A DNA stretch of 64,000 nt from Nocardioides mangrovi (GTDB lineage: Bacteria > Actinomycetota > Actinomycetes > Propionibacteriales > Nocardioidaceae). A program made the translations under genes and the position numbers. Shown in pieces: positions 10,181-19,245 of this stretch; position 1 is the stretch's first letter, and each line of letters begins with the position of its first letter. The notes beneath the pieces are model-generated. The model had not been told where the DNA came from. It was given only the letters and a program-made list of their open reading frames with translations, and made no database searches. The DNA lies in contig NZ_JAIQZJ010000008.1 in assembly GCF_020073815.1 (NCBI RefSeq), positions 186,001-250,000 of the forward strand, read 5' to 3'.

Positions 10181-10918
10181 TCAGTGCCCCGATCCGTCGC
10201 CCGCGATGCGCGCCGGGTCCTGCTCGCCCGCCTCGACCGCGAACGGCAGCGTGTTGCCCGGCGGCGCCACCGGGCAGGTGGCGAAGTCGGTGTAGGTGCA
10301 CGGCATGTTGCCCGCCCGGTTGAAGTCCACGGTGACGGTGCCGTCGGCGGCGGGCGGCGCGGTGAGCAGCTGGCGCATCGCGGCGTACGTCGTGACGCCG
10401 GAGGTCGCGTCGCGGAAGAGGATCCAGAGGTAGCCGTCCGGCTCGGGCCAGGCGACGAGGCGGTGCTCGGCACCGTCGTACGTGAACATGACCTGGTCGC
10501 CGTCGACGCGCGCCGCGAAGGCCCAGGCCGGGTCGGGCGGGTAGCAGGGGGTGCCGCGGTAGGCACTCAGGATCGGGGCGTCCGGGTGCCGCGGTCGGAC
10601 GATGGTCCGGCCGTCGCGATCGGCGACTTCGACGGTGGCGTCGCCGAAGGAGTACGTCGTGCCGTCCTCGTCCACCTGTCCGAGGGCGTGGCTGCCAGCC
10701 GCCAGGACCACGTCGCCGGTGGTGAGCGTCTCGCCCTCGTCGAGGACGACGACCGGGCCGCGCTCGTCGTGGCACCACGTGCCCGGGGCGTCGTCGAAGC
10801 GCTCGGGGGTCGCGTCGAGCCAGTGGATCGCGGTGATCGCGAGCCAGCCGTGCGGGTCGCGCAGGCGCCGCTCGCGGCTGTCGCGCCACGCCTGCCAGGC
10901 ATCGACGAAATCGGTCAC
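10181..10918 (-). CDS. DUF1684 domain-containing protein
   Basis: About 245 aa. The N-terminal WxAWRxxRERRLRDPHGWLAI region, the central YRGTPCYPPDPAW segment, and the C-terminal VDFNRAGNMPCTYTDFATCP and NTLPFAVEAGE segments are the DUF1684 signature. Function is unknown for the family. The GTG at 10918 gives MTDFVDAWQ, which suits the family start better than the GTG five codons upstream at 10933. The DFNRA-x-NPPC-like region with conserved cysteine hints at an enzyme, but no reaction is known. Confidence 0.82.
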   Translation of the reverse strand: MTDFVDAWQAWRDSRERRLRDPHGWLAITAIHWLDATPERFDDAPGTWCHDERGPVVVLDEGETLTTGDVVLAAGSHALGQVDEDGTTYSFGDATVEVADRDGRTIVRPRHPDAPILSAYRGTPCYPPDPAWAFAARVDGDQVMFTYDGAEHRLVAWPEPDGYLWILFRDATSGVTTYAAMRQLLTAPPAADGTVTVDFNRAGNMPCTYTDFATCPVAPPGNTLPFAVEAGEQDPARIAGDGSGH

Positions 10919-10950
10919 CGCCCCATCGTGCACCGCCGGCGGCGCCTGGG

Positions 10951-13134
10951 TCAGACCAGGTCGACGAGCAGCCGCGCCACCCGGCGCGCGCCGTCGGTCT
11001 CGACCGGTCGGTACGCCGCGGTGTCGCGCGCGGACTCAGCCACGATCGCCGCGGCCAGCGCGGCGGGGTCGTGGGTGACGTCGTAGTCGAGGCAGGTGCC
11101 GGCGGCGTACTGGTCGAGGCGCCGGCGGACGTGGAAGTTCTGCTCGAAGTGGTGGCGCAGCGGCAGGTAGAGGAAGGGCTTGCGCAGGGCGGTGAGCTCC
11201 ATGCAGGTGGTCAGCCCGCCCTGCACGACGGCGACGTCGGCGGCGGCGAGCCGGGCGGTCAGGTCGGAGACGTAGCCGTGCACCCGCGCGCCGTCGCGCT
11301 CGGGCAGCGACCGCGGGTCGATGCGCGGACCGGCGACGATCTCGAAGCGCAGGTCCGGTCGCAGCGCCCGCGCGTGCGGCACGGCGTCGAGTACCCGCCG
11401 CAGCAGGGGCGCGCCGACACCCGAGCCACCGACGCTCACCACGCAGACCGCCTCGTCGGGACGCCACCCGAGCCGGGCCCGCAGCTCCTCCGCCGAGCCG
11501 AGCGCGGCCGGGTCGAAGCCGGTCACGTAGCCGGCGAAGTCGAAGTTCTCCTCGGTCCACTCGCGGATCGCCGGCAGGCCCGGGCCGAAGTCGTCGGGCA
11601 CCACGTCGCCGGGGTTGCCGACGAAGACCGAGCGGTCCCGCAGCCGCCGGTAGCGCGCCCGGTGCTCGATCATCTCGGCGTTGAGGTCGGCGGTCAGCGC
11701 CGCCTCCTCCGCGCCGCCGTCCGGCATCGGCAGCCAGCCGACGAAGTCGGTCAGCCAGGCGTACGCCGACCGCTTGAGCTCGGGGTTCTCGTGCAGGTAG
11801 TAGTCGACGTCCCAGGCCTCGTCGCCGACGACCAGGTCGTAGGGCTCGTCCTCGAGCAGCCGGTCGAAGACCATGAAGTTGTTGACCAGGATCTCGTCCA
11901 TCCGCCGGATCGCGCGGAAGGCGTGCAGGTCGTGCTCGCCGCACTCCGCCTCGACGTGGCCGGACTCGCTCGCGAGGTACGCCGACGCCGGGTGCACGTG
12001 CTCGCCGGCGTCGTGGAGCACTCGCGTGACCGGGTCCTGGGCGAGCCAGTCGACCTGGACGTCGGGCCGCAGCTCGCGCAGGGCCCGCGCGACGGCGAGG
12101 TCGCGCCGGGCGTGGCCGAGGCCGATCGGCGAGGACAGGTAGAGCACCCGCGGCGGCCGGCTCAGCGCCCGCTGCCAGGACCGCGCCGGCGGCTTCACCG
12201 GCGGCGGGTCGAAGCGCGCCGCGAAGTCGCGGATCGCGTGGTTGACCCAGACCGGGTCGCGCCCGGGCAGGCCGTGGCCGCCGCCCTCGACGAGCACGAG
12301 CTCGCCGCCGGTCAGCTCGGCCAGCCGCTCGCCGATCGCGTGGCCGCGGACCCGGTCGTCGGTGCCGTGCACGACCATCACCGGGCAGGTCACCTGCGCG
12401 CAGAGCGGCTCGACCGACGTACACGTCGCGCCCTCGCAGCCGAGCCGCCCCGCGGTCGTGTCGACGAGCGTCTGCGGCGCGACGTCGCGCCCCCACGCGA
12501 TCGCGTCCTCGATCTGCTTGGTCGAGTGCGGCTCGGAGAACATCTCGCCGAAGAAGAACTCCAGGAAGTCCTCGTAGCCGCCCTCGAGCCAGTGGTGCCG
12601 GTTGTACTTCGCCCAGCCGCGGGCGTGCGGGTAGCGCTCGGACCAGACGAACTCCTCGCGCACCGGGTCCGCCACCGACAGCCCGCACGCCGGGCCGATC
12701 GAGAAGAGCCCGAGCACCCGCTCGGGGTGGCCGGCCGCGACGTGCACCGACCAGGTGCCGCCGCAGGACAGCGACACCAGCACCGCGCGGTCGACGCCGG
12801 CGTCGTCCATCACCGCGATCGTGTCGGCGGCGTACTCCACGTCGGTGTACGCCGCCGCGCCGCTCGGTCGGCCGGACGCGCCGCTGCCCCGGCCGTCGAA
12901 GGTGACGACCCGGAAGTGCCGGGCCAGGTAAGGGACCTGGGCCTTCCACATCCGCGACGGCACGATCGACCAGGTCGGCATCAGCACGACCGTCGTCGGG
13001 CCGCTGCCGTACGACGACCACGTGAGTGGCACGCCGTCGCGCACGGCGACGCCGGTGCGGTCGGGCAGGACCGCCCGGCTCGCAGGAGAGTCGGCGTCGC
13101 CGTACCCGCCCAGAACGGTGGGGCGGTGGCTCAC
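10951..13134 (-). CDS. Alpha/beta hydrolase - MurG/UGT-type glycosyltransferase fusion
   Basis: A 727-aa two-domain protein. Residues about 25-308 are an alpha/beta hydrolase: nucleophile S123 in SLSCGG (a GxSxG variant with Ser in the first place), acid D259 or D260 in HGTDD and H287 in GGGHG. Residues about 327-727 are a GT-B glycosyltransferase beginning RVLYLSSPIGLGHARRD. They carry SVGGSGVG, a VVQGGLTTCMEL donor-site motif and a final LRHHFEQNFH segment. The linker is proline-rich (DPPPVKPPARSW). The GTG start overlaps the methyltransferase stop by 4 bp, so the two are translated together. The combination suggests modification of a lipid or secondary metabolite. Confidence 0.8.
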   Translation of the reverse strand: MSHRPTVLGGYGDADSPASRAVLPDRTGVAVRDGVPLTWSSYGSGPTTVVLMPTWSIVPSRMWKAQVPYLARHFRVVTFDGRGSGASGRPSGAAAYTDVEYAADTIAVMDDAGVDRAVLVSLSCGGTWSVHVAAGHPERVLGLFSIGPACGLSVADPVREEFVWSERYPHARGWAKYNRHHWLEGGYEDFLEFFFGEMFSEPHSTKQIEDAIAWGRDVAPQTLVDTTAGRLGCEGATCTSVEPLCAQVTCPVMVVHGTDDRVRGHAIGERLAELTGGELVLVEGGGHGLPGRDPVWVNHAIRDFAARFDPPPVKPPARSWQRALSRPPRVLYLSSPIGLGHARRDLAVARALRELRPDVQVDWLAQDPVTRVLHDAGEHVHPASAYLASESGHVEAECGEHDLHAFRAIRRMDEILVNNFMVFDRLLEDEPYDLVVGDEAWDVDYYLHENPELKRSAYAWLTDFVGWLPMPDGGAEEAALTADLNAEMIEHRARYRRLRDRSVFVGNPGDVVPDDFGPGLPAIREWTEENFDFAGYVTGFDPAALGSAEELRARLGWRPDEAVCVVSVGGSGVGAPLLRRVLDAVPHARALRPDLRFEIVAGPRIDPRSLPERDGARVHGYVSDLTARLAAADVAVVQGGLTTCMELTALRKPFLYLPLRHHFEQNFHVRRRLDQYAAGTCLDYDVTHDPAALAAAIVAESARDTAAYRPVETDGARRVARLLVDLV

Positions 13135-14216
13135 TTGCGCACCTCCAGCACGTTGTTGAACGGCGTCTGCGCGGCGATCCGGAACTGCGTGAACCCCGCG
13201 GCCGTCACGATGTCGCGGATCCGGGCCGGTCCGGCCTGGGTCCCGATCGCGAGCCCGACGTCCTGGGAGAGCGACGCGGGCGTGCACAGCAGCGTCGAGA
13301 AGCCATAGTAGGCCCGGCCGACGGGGTTGAAGTTGTCCTCGACCCGGTCGCCCGCAGCCGGCTCGACGATCATCCAGGTACCGTCGTCGGCCAGCAGGTC
13401 GTGCACCCGGCGGGCGCAGCCGACGGGGTCGCCCATGTCGTGCAGCGCGTCGAAGACGGTGACCAGGTCGTAGCCCGAGCCGGTGACCGACGTCGAGGTC
13501 GCGGTCTCGAACGTGACGCGGTCCGCGACCCCCGCCTCGGCCGCGCGCTCGCGGGCGACGTCGACGGAGGCGCCGTGCGCGTCCGAGCCGACGAAGGTCG
13601 AGGCCGGGAACGCCTCGGCCATCAGCACCGTCGAGGCGCCGTGGCCGCAGCCGAGGTCGTGCACCCGCGCGCCGTGCTCGAGCTTGGGCACCACGCCGGT
13701 GAGCGCCGGCAGCCAGCTCGGCAGCAGGTTGGCGGCGTAGCTCGGCCGGAAGAAGCGCTCGCAGCCCTCGTGCACGTCGTGGTTGTGGTCGCCCCAGCCG
13801 AGGCCGTCGCCCTCCCGGGCTCGGTCGAAGATCTGGGCGGCGTCGCTGATCGTGCCGAAGGCGATCTGGAAGAAGCCGGGCAGGTACGCCGGGCTCTCCG
13901 GGTCGGTCAGCGCGACCACGTGCTCGGGCGGCAGCGTGTAGCGGCCGGTCGCCGGGTCGTAGGTCACGAACGCGCCGGCGGCCTGGGCGTTGAGCCACTC
14001 GGCGGCGTACCGCTCGCCGGTGCTGGTCGCCTGCGCGAGCTCGGCGGCCGTCAGCGGGCCGCGGTCGGCGAGCGCGCGGTAGTAGCCGAGCCGGTCGCCC
14101 ATCACGACGAGGGCGCAGTTGAGCGAGGCGCCGACCTCGTCGACGGCGCGGAAGACGAACGCCATGAGGGCGTCCTCGTCGAGCTCGGCGGTGGGGGCGG
14201 GGGCGTGGGTGGTCAT
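13131..14216 (-). CDS. SAM-dependent methyltransferase with winged-helix N-terminus (Rv2258c-like)
   Basis: A 361-aa class I methyltransferase. The N-terminal third is a winged-helix/dimerisation region (DRGPLTAAELAQATSTGERYAAEW), as in Rv2258c-type and small-molecule O-methyltransferases. The SAM site follows with VHDLGCGHGAS (motif I), then GSDAHGAS, TFETATSTSV and DLVTVFDALHDMGDP (motif II). AGGAGATCCG precedes the ATG. The downstream fusion gene overlaps. The gene is divergent from the LAL regulator at 14349 with 132 bases between, so that regulator may control it. Confidence 0.82.
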   Translation of the reverse strand: MTTHAPAPTAELDEDALMAFVFRAVDEVGASLNCALVVMGDRLGYYRALADRGPLTAAELAQATSTGERYAAEWLNAQAAGAFVTYDPATGRYTLPPEHVVALTDPESPAYLPGFFQIAFGTISDAAQIFDRAREGDGLGWGDHNHDVHEGCERFFRPSYAANLLPSWLPALTGVVPKLEHGARVHDLGCGHGASTVLMAEAFPASTFVGSDAHGASVDVARERAAEAGVADRVTFETATSTSVTGSGYDLVTVFDALHDMGDPVGCARRVHDLLADDGTWMIVEPAAGDRVEDNFNPVGRAYYGFSTLLCTPASLSQDVGLAIGTQAGPARIRDIVTAAGFTQFRIAAQTPFNNVLEVRK

Positions 14217-14348
14217 CGGATCTCCTGGGGTCGGCCCGGCCTGGTGCCGGGGTGCTCCGACCCTCGGCCCGCGGCGGCACCCGTCGCATCAGGTGACCCC
14301 CCTGGTTCTGGGGAGGACCGGCCCCCTGGGTGCTCCTAGACTCCAGGA

Positions 14349-17069
14349 ATGCTGGTGGGGCGTCGCCAGGCCCAACGCGACCTCGAGGCCCTGCTCGCGG
14401 GCGCACGCCTCGGGCAGAGCGGTGTGGTCGTCGTGCGCGGAGAGGCCGGCATCGGCAAGAGCGCGCTGCTCGACGACGCGGTCGACCGCTCGAGCGGCCT
14501 GCGGCTGCTGCGGGTGACCGGGTCGGAGGCCGAGCGCGAGCTGCCCTTCGCCGGGCTCGCCACCCTGCTGCGCCCGCTCCTCGACCGCGTCGACACCCTC
14601 CCGGCCCCGCAGGCCGAGGCGCTCGGCGTGGCGCTGGCGCTGCGGGAGGGGCGGTCGGCCGACCGGTTCGCGATCGCCGCGGGGCTGCTGACCCTGCTCA
14701 CCGGAGCCAGCGAGGAGCGACCGACGGCCGTCGTCGTCGACGACGCCCACCTGCTCGACCGCCCTTCGGCCGAGGCGCTGGCCTTCGTCGCGCGGCGGCT
14801 GGTGGCCGACGCGCTGCTCGTCGTCCTCGCCGTACGCCCCGACGAGACGGCGTCGTACGACGGTCTGCCGACGCTCGACCTGGCCCGGCTCGACCCCGAG
14901 GTGGCCCGTGAGCTGGTGCGGGCCGCAGACGCCGCTCTGACCGAGGAGCAGGTCGCGCGGATCGTCGAGCTCGGGGCGGGCAACCCGCTGGTGCTGCGCA
15001 CCCTCGCCGGCCAGCCGGAGTCGCTCGGCGACCTGGCGCCCGGGCTCGCCCAGGTCGCCGCGACCGCCTTCGGCATGCGGCTGGAGCGGCTCGACGCCGG
15101 GGCGCTCGAGGTGCTCCGGGTGGCCGCGGTCGCGGGGGAGGACCTGGCCATCGTCGGCCGGGCCTGCGTGGCGCTCGGCGTCTCCCCCGACGACCTGGGC
15201 GCGGCCGAGGACTCGGGCCTGCTGGTCACCGACGCCGACCGGCTCGCCTTCCTGCACCCGCTCGCCCGCACCGCCGTCTACGCCGGGATGCCCGCCGGCA
15301 CGCGGCGCGAGCTGCATGCGCTGGTCGCCGACGTGCTGCCGCCGGGCGACGAGGACCGCCGCGCCTGGCACCTGAGCGCGGCGACCCTCGGGCCGGACGC
15401 GTCCGTCGCGGCGGCGCTCGACGCGGTCGCGGCGCGCGCGACGGCCCGGGGCGCGCATGCCGTCGCGTCGTCGGCGAGCGAGCGCGCCGCCCAGCTGTCG
15501 CCGGCCCCCGAGGACGTCGGGCGCCGGCTCCTCACCGCCGGCGAGTCCGCCTGGCTCTCGGGCGAGGACGAGCGGGCGGCGGCCGTGCTCGACGAGGCCC
15601 TGCGGCACCTGGTCGCGCCTGGTCCGCGCGCCCGGGTGCGCGCGGTCACCGGGTTGGCAGCGGCCCGCAGCGGCCGGCTCGGCGAGGCCTACACCCAGCT
15701 GCTCCGGGCCGCGGACCGCGCCGGGCCCGATGCCGTCGGCGAGGCGCTCGCGCTCTACGCCGAGGTCGTCGAGGTCTGCTGCTACCTGCTCGACGTCCCG
15801 GCCGCCGCCGTGGTCGCCCAGCGGCTGGAGCGGATGCTCGCCGACCCCGAGGTCTGCGCCCGCGCCGGCACCCGGGCCGAGGCGATCGCGTCCGTCGCGG
15901 TCGGGATGGCGCGCACGCTCGAGGGCGATGCCGGCGTCGAGCACCTGCGTCGCGGTGTCGCGCTCTTCGCCGGCCTGCCGCTCGCCGACCACCGCAGCCG
16001 GTCGGCCTGGGAGGTGCTCGGCCCGCTCTACCTCCGCGAGTCGGGCGCCGGCCGCGAGCTGGTCGACCGGGCGGTCACCGAGCGCCGCGAGGCCGGCGCG
16101 ATCGGCGAGCTGCCGCACCTGCTCTTCCACCTCGCGCGCGACGACGCCACGGGTGAGCGGTGGACCCGCGGCGAGGCCGGGTACGGCGAGGCGATCGTGC
16201 TCGCCCGCGAGGCGGGCCAGGCGACCGAGCTCGCCGCCAACCTGGCCGGCCTGTGCTGGCTGCACGCCCGCCAGGGCCGGGCCGACGACTGCCGCGCCGC
16301 CGGCGCCGAGGCCCGCACCGTCGCCGACGAGCACGACGTGCACCTCGCCGCCGCGTGGGTGGACTTCGGACTGGCCGAGCTCGCCCTCTCGCTCGGCGAG
16401 GTGGCCGACGCCGCCGCGGGCTTCCACTCGCTCGCCACGTGGCTCGCCGACCGGGACGTCGGCGACCCCGACCTCTCCCCGGTGCCCGAGCTCGTCGAGA
16501 CCCGGCTGCGGCTCGGCGACGACCCGCGCGACGACCCGCTCGTCTCGTCGTACCTCACCCGCGCGGAGCGCAAGGGCCGCCCCTGGTCGCTCGCCCGGGC
16601 GGCGCGGGTGCGCGCCATGCTCTGTCCGGATGAAGAGGTGGACGCGGCCTTCGGCGCGGCGCTCGCCGAGCACCTGCGCACCCCGGACCGCTTCGAGACC
16701 GCCCGCACCCGGCTCCTCTACGGCGAGCGCCTGCGTCGGCTGCGTCGTCGGGCGGACGCCCGCGAGCACCTGCGCGCGGCGCTCGACGACTTCGACCGGC
16801 TCGGCGCCCGCTCCTGGTCCGACGTGGCGACGGCGGAGCTGGACGCCACCGGCCTGACCCTGCGGCGCCGCGAGACCGGGCCGGTCGTCGAGCTGACCGC
16901 CCGCGAGCTCCAGATCGCGCTGCTCCTCGCCGAGGGGCAGACCACCCGCCAGGCCGCCGCGGCGCTCTTCCTCAGCCCGAAGACGGTCGAGTACCACCTC
17001 CGCCACGTCTACACGAAGCTCGGCATCGGCTCCCGCGCCGAGCTGGCGGAGCGGATGGCCGGGGGCTGA
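14349..17069 (+). CDS. LAL-type LuxR-family ATPase transcriptional regulator
   Basis: A 906-aa regulator of the large ATP-binding LuxR class. Walker A GEAGIGKSA at 31-39 and Walker B VVVDDAH at 128-134 form the STAND-like AAA domain; the middle is a long helical, TPR-like region; the last 60 residues are a LuxR helix-turn-helix (LTARELQIALLLAEGQTTRQ, then LSPKTVEYHLRHVYTKLG). These proteins sense a small ligand, bind ATP and activate transcription. It is divergently placed from the methyltransferase/fusion operon, its probable target. Confidence 0.92.
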   Translation: MLVGRRQAQRDLEALLAGARLGQSGVVVVRGEAGIGKSALLDDAVDRSSGLRLLRVTGSEAERELPFAGLATLLRPLLDRVDTLPAPQAEALGVALALREGRSADRFAIAAGLLTLLTGASEERPTAVVVDDAHLLDRPSAEALAFVARRLVADALLVVLAVRPDETASYDGLPTLDLARLDPEVARELVRAADAALTEEQVARIVELGAGNPLVLRTLAGQPESLGDLAPGLAQVAATAFGMRLERLDAGALEVLRVAAVAGEDLAIVGRACVALGVSPDDLGAAEDSGLLVTDADRLAFLHPLARTAVYAGMPAGTRRELHALVADVLPPGDEDRRAWHLSAATLGPDASVAAALDAVAARATARGAHAVASSASERAAQLSPAPEDVGRRLLTAGESAWLSGEDERAAAVLDEALRHLVAPGPRARVRAVTGLAAARSGRLGEAYTQLLRAADRAGPDAVGEALALYAEVVEVCCYLLDVPAAAVVAQRLERMLADPEVCARAGTRAEAIASVAVGMARTLEGDAGVEHLRRGVALFAGLPLADHRSRSAWEVLGPLYLRESGAGRELVDRAVTERREAGAIGELPHLLFHLARDDATGERWTRGEAGYGEAIVLAREAGQATELAANLAGLCWLHARQGRADDCRAAGAEARTVADEHDVHLAAAWVDFGLAELALSLGEVADAAAGFHSLATWLADRDVGDPDLSPVPELVETRLRLGDDPRDDPLVSSYLTRAERKGRPWSLARAARVRAMLCPDEEVDAAFGAALAEHLRTPDRFETARTRLLYGERLRRLRRRADAREHLRAALDDFDRLGARSWSDVATAELDATGLTLRRRETGPVVELTARELQIALLLAEGQTTRQAAAALFLSPKTVEYHLRHVYTKLGIGSRAELAERMAGG

Positions 17070-17160
17070 CGACGACCGGTCCGGGTGTCGGGACGCAGCC
17101 GACGCACAGGTTCTCGTAGCGCGAATGACATCAGCGCGACACCGACCCGAAATGGGCAGT

Positions 17161-17184
17161 TGAGATCTTAGATCCCAGATCTTG
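17161..17184. promoter_or_regulatory. Regulon operator site A
   Basis: Perfect palindrome GATCT-T-AGATC at 17164-17174, followed by CCAGATCTTG. The ATG of the first gene of the operon is at 17203. The 21-base stretch starting TGAGAT at 17161 matches the minus-strand form of site C at 19 of 21 positions. A GntR/FCD repressor is the expected binder; this is inference. Confidence 0.75.
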
Positions 17185-17202
17185 TTTCTGGGAGGACGCG
17201 CG

Positions 17203-18537
17203 ATGGCGGATGGTCGGCTGCTGCACCTGAACCTGTTCATGAGACTGTACGGGCACCACCCATCGGCGTGGCAGCGGCCCTCGACGACGGCCGACCAGGC
17301 CTTCGATCCCGACGTCTTCCTCGGCTTCGCGCAGACCTGCGAGCGGGGTCTCTTCGACGCGGTCTTCCTGGCCGACACGCACCTCACGGTCTACTCGGGC
17401 GCCGACGTCAGCCCGGCCTCGATGTTCGAGCCGCTGACGCTGCTCTCCTACCTCGCCGCGCGCACCGAGCGGATCGGCCTGATCGGCACGCTCTCCGCCT
17501 CCTTCCACGATCCCTACAACGCCGCCCGTTCGCTGGCCTCCCTCGACCTGCTCAGCCGCGGCCGCGCCGGGGTCAACCTGGTCACCTCCCAGAGCGACGC
17601 CGAGGCCCGCACCCACGGCATCCCCGCGCTGCCCGGCCACGACGAGCGCTACGGCCGCGCGGCCGAGTTCGCCGACGTGCTGCTCCGCCTCTGGGACAGC
17701 TACCCGCGTTCTGCCGTACGCATGGACAAGGATCAGGGTCAGTTCTTCGACCTGGACGCGTTCCGGCCGGTCGACCACGACGGCGAGTGGTTCCGCGTCG
17801 AGGGCACCAACAACATCCCCCAGAGCCCGCAGGGCCGACCGCTCCTGGTGCAGGCCGGCGCCTCCTCGCAGGGGCGCGACCTCGCGGCCCGGTACGCCGA
17901 GGCGATCTACGGGATCGGCTCGACCGTCGAGGACGCGCGTGAGTACTACGACGACATCAAGGCCCGGGCCGTCGCCTTCGGCCGCCGCCCCGAGGACATC
18001 ACGGTCCTGCCCGGCGTCGTGACGGTCATCGCCGACACCGAGGCGGAGGCGCGCGACCGCAAGCGCTGGCTCGACTCGCTCAAGGCGCTGCCGCGCCAGC
18101 TCGAGGTGCTCGGCGGCTACATCGGCATGGACTGCTCGGCCCTCGCGCTCGACGACCCGATGCCCGAGCTGCCGCCGCTGGAGGACTTCGCCGGTCCGCA
18201 GGGCCGCTACGTGATGATGCAGACGCTCTCGAAGGACGACGACGGCCGCCAGGTCAGCGTCGGCACCATGCTCGAGCGGATCTCCGCCGGCGGTGGCCAC
18301 TTCACCTGCGTCGGTACGCCGAGCACCGTGGCCGACGAGCTAGTCCGCTGGTTCCGCGCCGGCGCGGCCGACGGCTTCAACGTCAACGCGTCGACGCTGC
18401 CCGAGGGGATCGAGCAGTTCGTCGACCTGGTCGTGCCCGAGCTCAAGGACCGCGGCGTCTTCCGCACGGCGTACGACTCGACCACGATCCGCGGCCACTT
18501 CGCCCAGCGGCTGCCGGCCGCGAGCGTCGCCTCGTGA
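17203..18537 (+). CDS. NtaA/DmoA-family FMN-dependent monooxygenase (LLM)
   Basis: A 444-aa luciferase-like flavin monooxygenase of the NtaA/SnaA/DszA branch: HLNLFMRLYGHHPSAW start, FDAVFLAD, GTLSASFHDPYNAAR and GRAGVNLVTSQSD are typical. The enzyme uses FMNH2 from a separate reductase and O2 to oxidise an N- or S-containing organic molecule. The ATG at 17203 is supported by GGGAGGA upstream. First gene of a four-gene operon behind operator A; the TenA gene overlaps its stop by 4 bp. Two flavin reductases in the same regulon (36737-37824) could supply FMNH2. Substrate is unknown; a pyrimidine or its side chain is inferred from context. Confidence 0.85.
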   Translation: MADGRLLHLNLFMRLYGHHPSAWQRPSTTADQAFDPDVFLGFAQTCERGLFDAVFLADTHLTVYSGADVSPASMFEPLTLLSYLAARTERIGLIGTLSASFHDPYNAARSLASLDLLSRGRAGVNLVTSQSDAEARTHGIPALPGHDERYGRAAEFADVLLRLWDSYPRSAVRMDKDQGQFFDLDAFRPVDHDGEWFRVEGTNNIPQSPQGRPLLVQAGASSQGRDLAARYAEAIYGIGSTVEDAREYYDDIKARAVAFGRRPEDITVLPGVVTVIADTEAEARDRKRWLDSLKALPRQLEVLGGYIGMDCSALALDDPMPELPPLEDFAGPQGRYVMMQTLSKDDDGRQVSVGTMLERISAGGGHFTCVGTPSTVADELVRWFRAGAADGFNVNASTLPEGIEQFVDLVVPELKDRGVFRTAYDSTTIRGHFAQRLPAASVAS

Positions 18538-19244
18538 CCGCTCCTCCGGCGAGCACCGACGACCTGCGGGACGGCGTCGGCGGGCTGTGGGCCGACCTCC
18601 TCGACCACGCCTTCCCGCGCGGGATGGCCGAGGGCCGGGTGCCGATGTCGCGCTTCCGCTTCTACGTCGCCCAGAACCTCTGCTACCTGCCCGACTACGC
18701 CCGGATGCTCGCGACGGCGGCCGCGCGCTCGCGCGACGACGCGGGCCTCGTCCACTTCAGCGCCGCGCTCGCCAACATCGTCGACGTCGAGATCCCGCAG
18801 AACCGCGAGATGCTCGCGGACGCCGAGAAGCTGGCGGGTCCGTGCGTGGCCACCGACCTCGAGCCGGCGCCGGCCACCGTCGCCTACACCTCGTGGCTGC
18901 TCGCGGTCGCGGCGCGCGGCGACGCCGACGACATCGCCGCGGCCCTGCTCCCGTGCGCGTGGAGCTACGGCGAGATCGCGACCGGCCTGATCGCCGACAG
19001 CGTGCAGCACCCGCTCTACCAGGGGTGGCTCGACTTCTTCGCCGCCCCGGCGTACGCCGCGGTGGTCGACGACCTGCGCGACGCGTTCGACCGGCGGCTG
19101 TCGGTCCTGCCGGACGACGCCCGGCGTCGGGCCGCCGAGACCTTCCGCACCGGCTGCCGCCTCGAGCGGCAGTTCTGGGACCAGGCCCGCGACGGCGCGC
19201 AGTGGCCCGACCTCACCACCACCCGCACCCTGGAAGGGGTCTGA
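18534..19244 (+). CDS. TenA-family aminopyrimidine aminohydrolase-like protein (variant)
   Basis: A 236-aa all-helical TenA/THI-4 protein. Compared from memory with Bacillus TenA, the catalytic Cys (C141 in LLPCAWSY), Tyr (Y145), the pocket Tyr (Y51) and the C-terminal Glu (E211 before FW) are present. The conserved pocket Asp (D44 in Bacillus, in QDYxYL) is Asn here: A-Q-N48-L-C-Y. That Asp contacts the aminopyrimidine ring, so the change may tune the enzyme for a deaminated (oxo) pyrimidine or another ring. Start GTG overlaps the previous gene. TenA enzymes hydrolyse aminomethyl-pyrimidine or thiamin to HMP. A second TenA with the usual Asp is at 24383. Confidence 0.83.
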   Translation: MTAPPASTDDLRDGVGGLWADLLDHAFPRGMAEGRVPMSRFRFYVAQNLCYLPDYARMLATAAARSRDDAGLVHFSAALANIVDVEIPQNREMLADAEKLAGPCVATDLEPAPATVAYTSWLLAVAARGDADDIAAALLPCAWSYGEIATGLIADSVQHPLYQGWLDFFAAPAYAAVVDDLRDAFDRRLSVLPDDARRRAAETFRTGCRLERQFWDQARDGAQWPDLTTTRTLEGV

Positions 19245-19245
19245 C

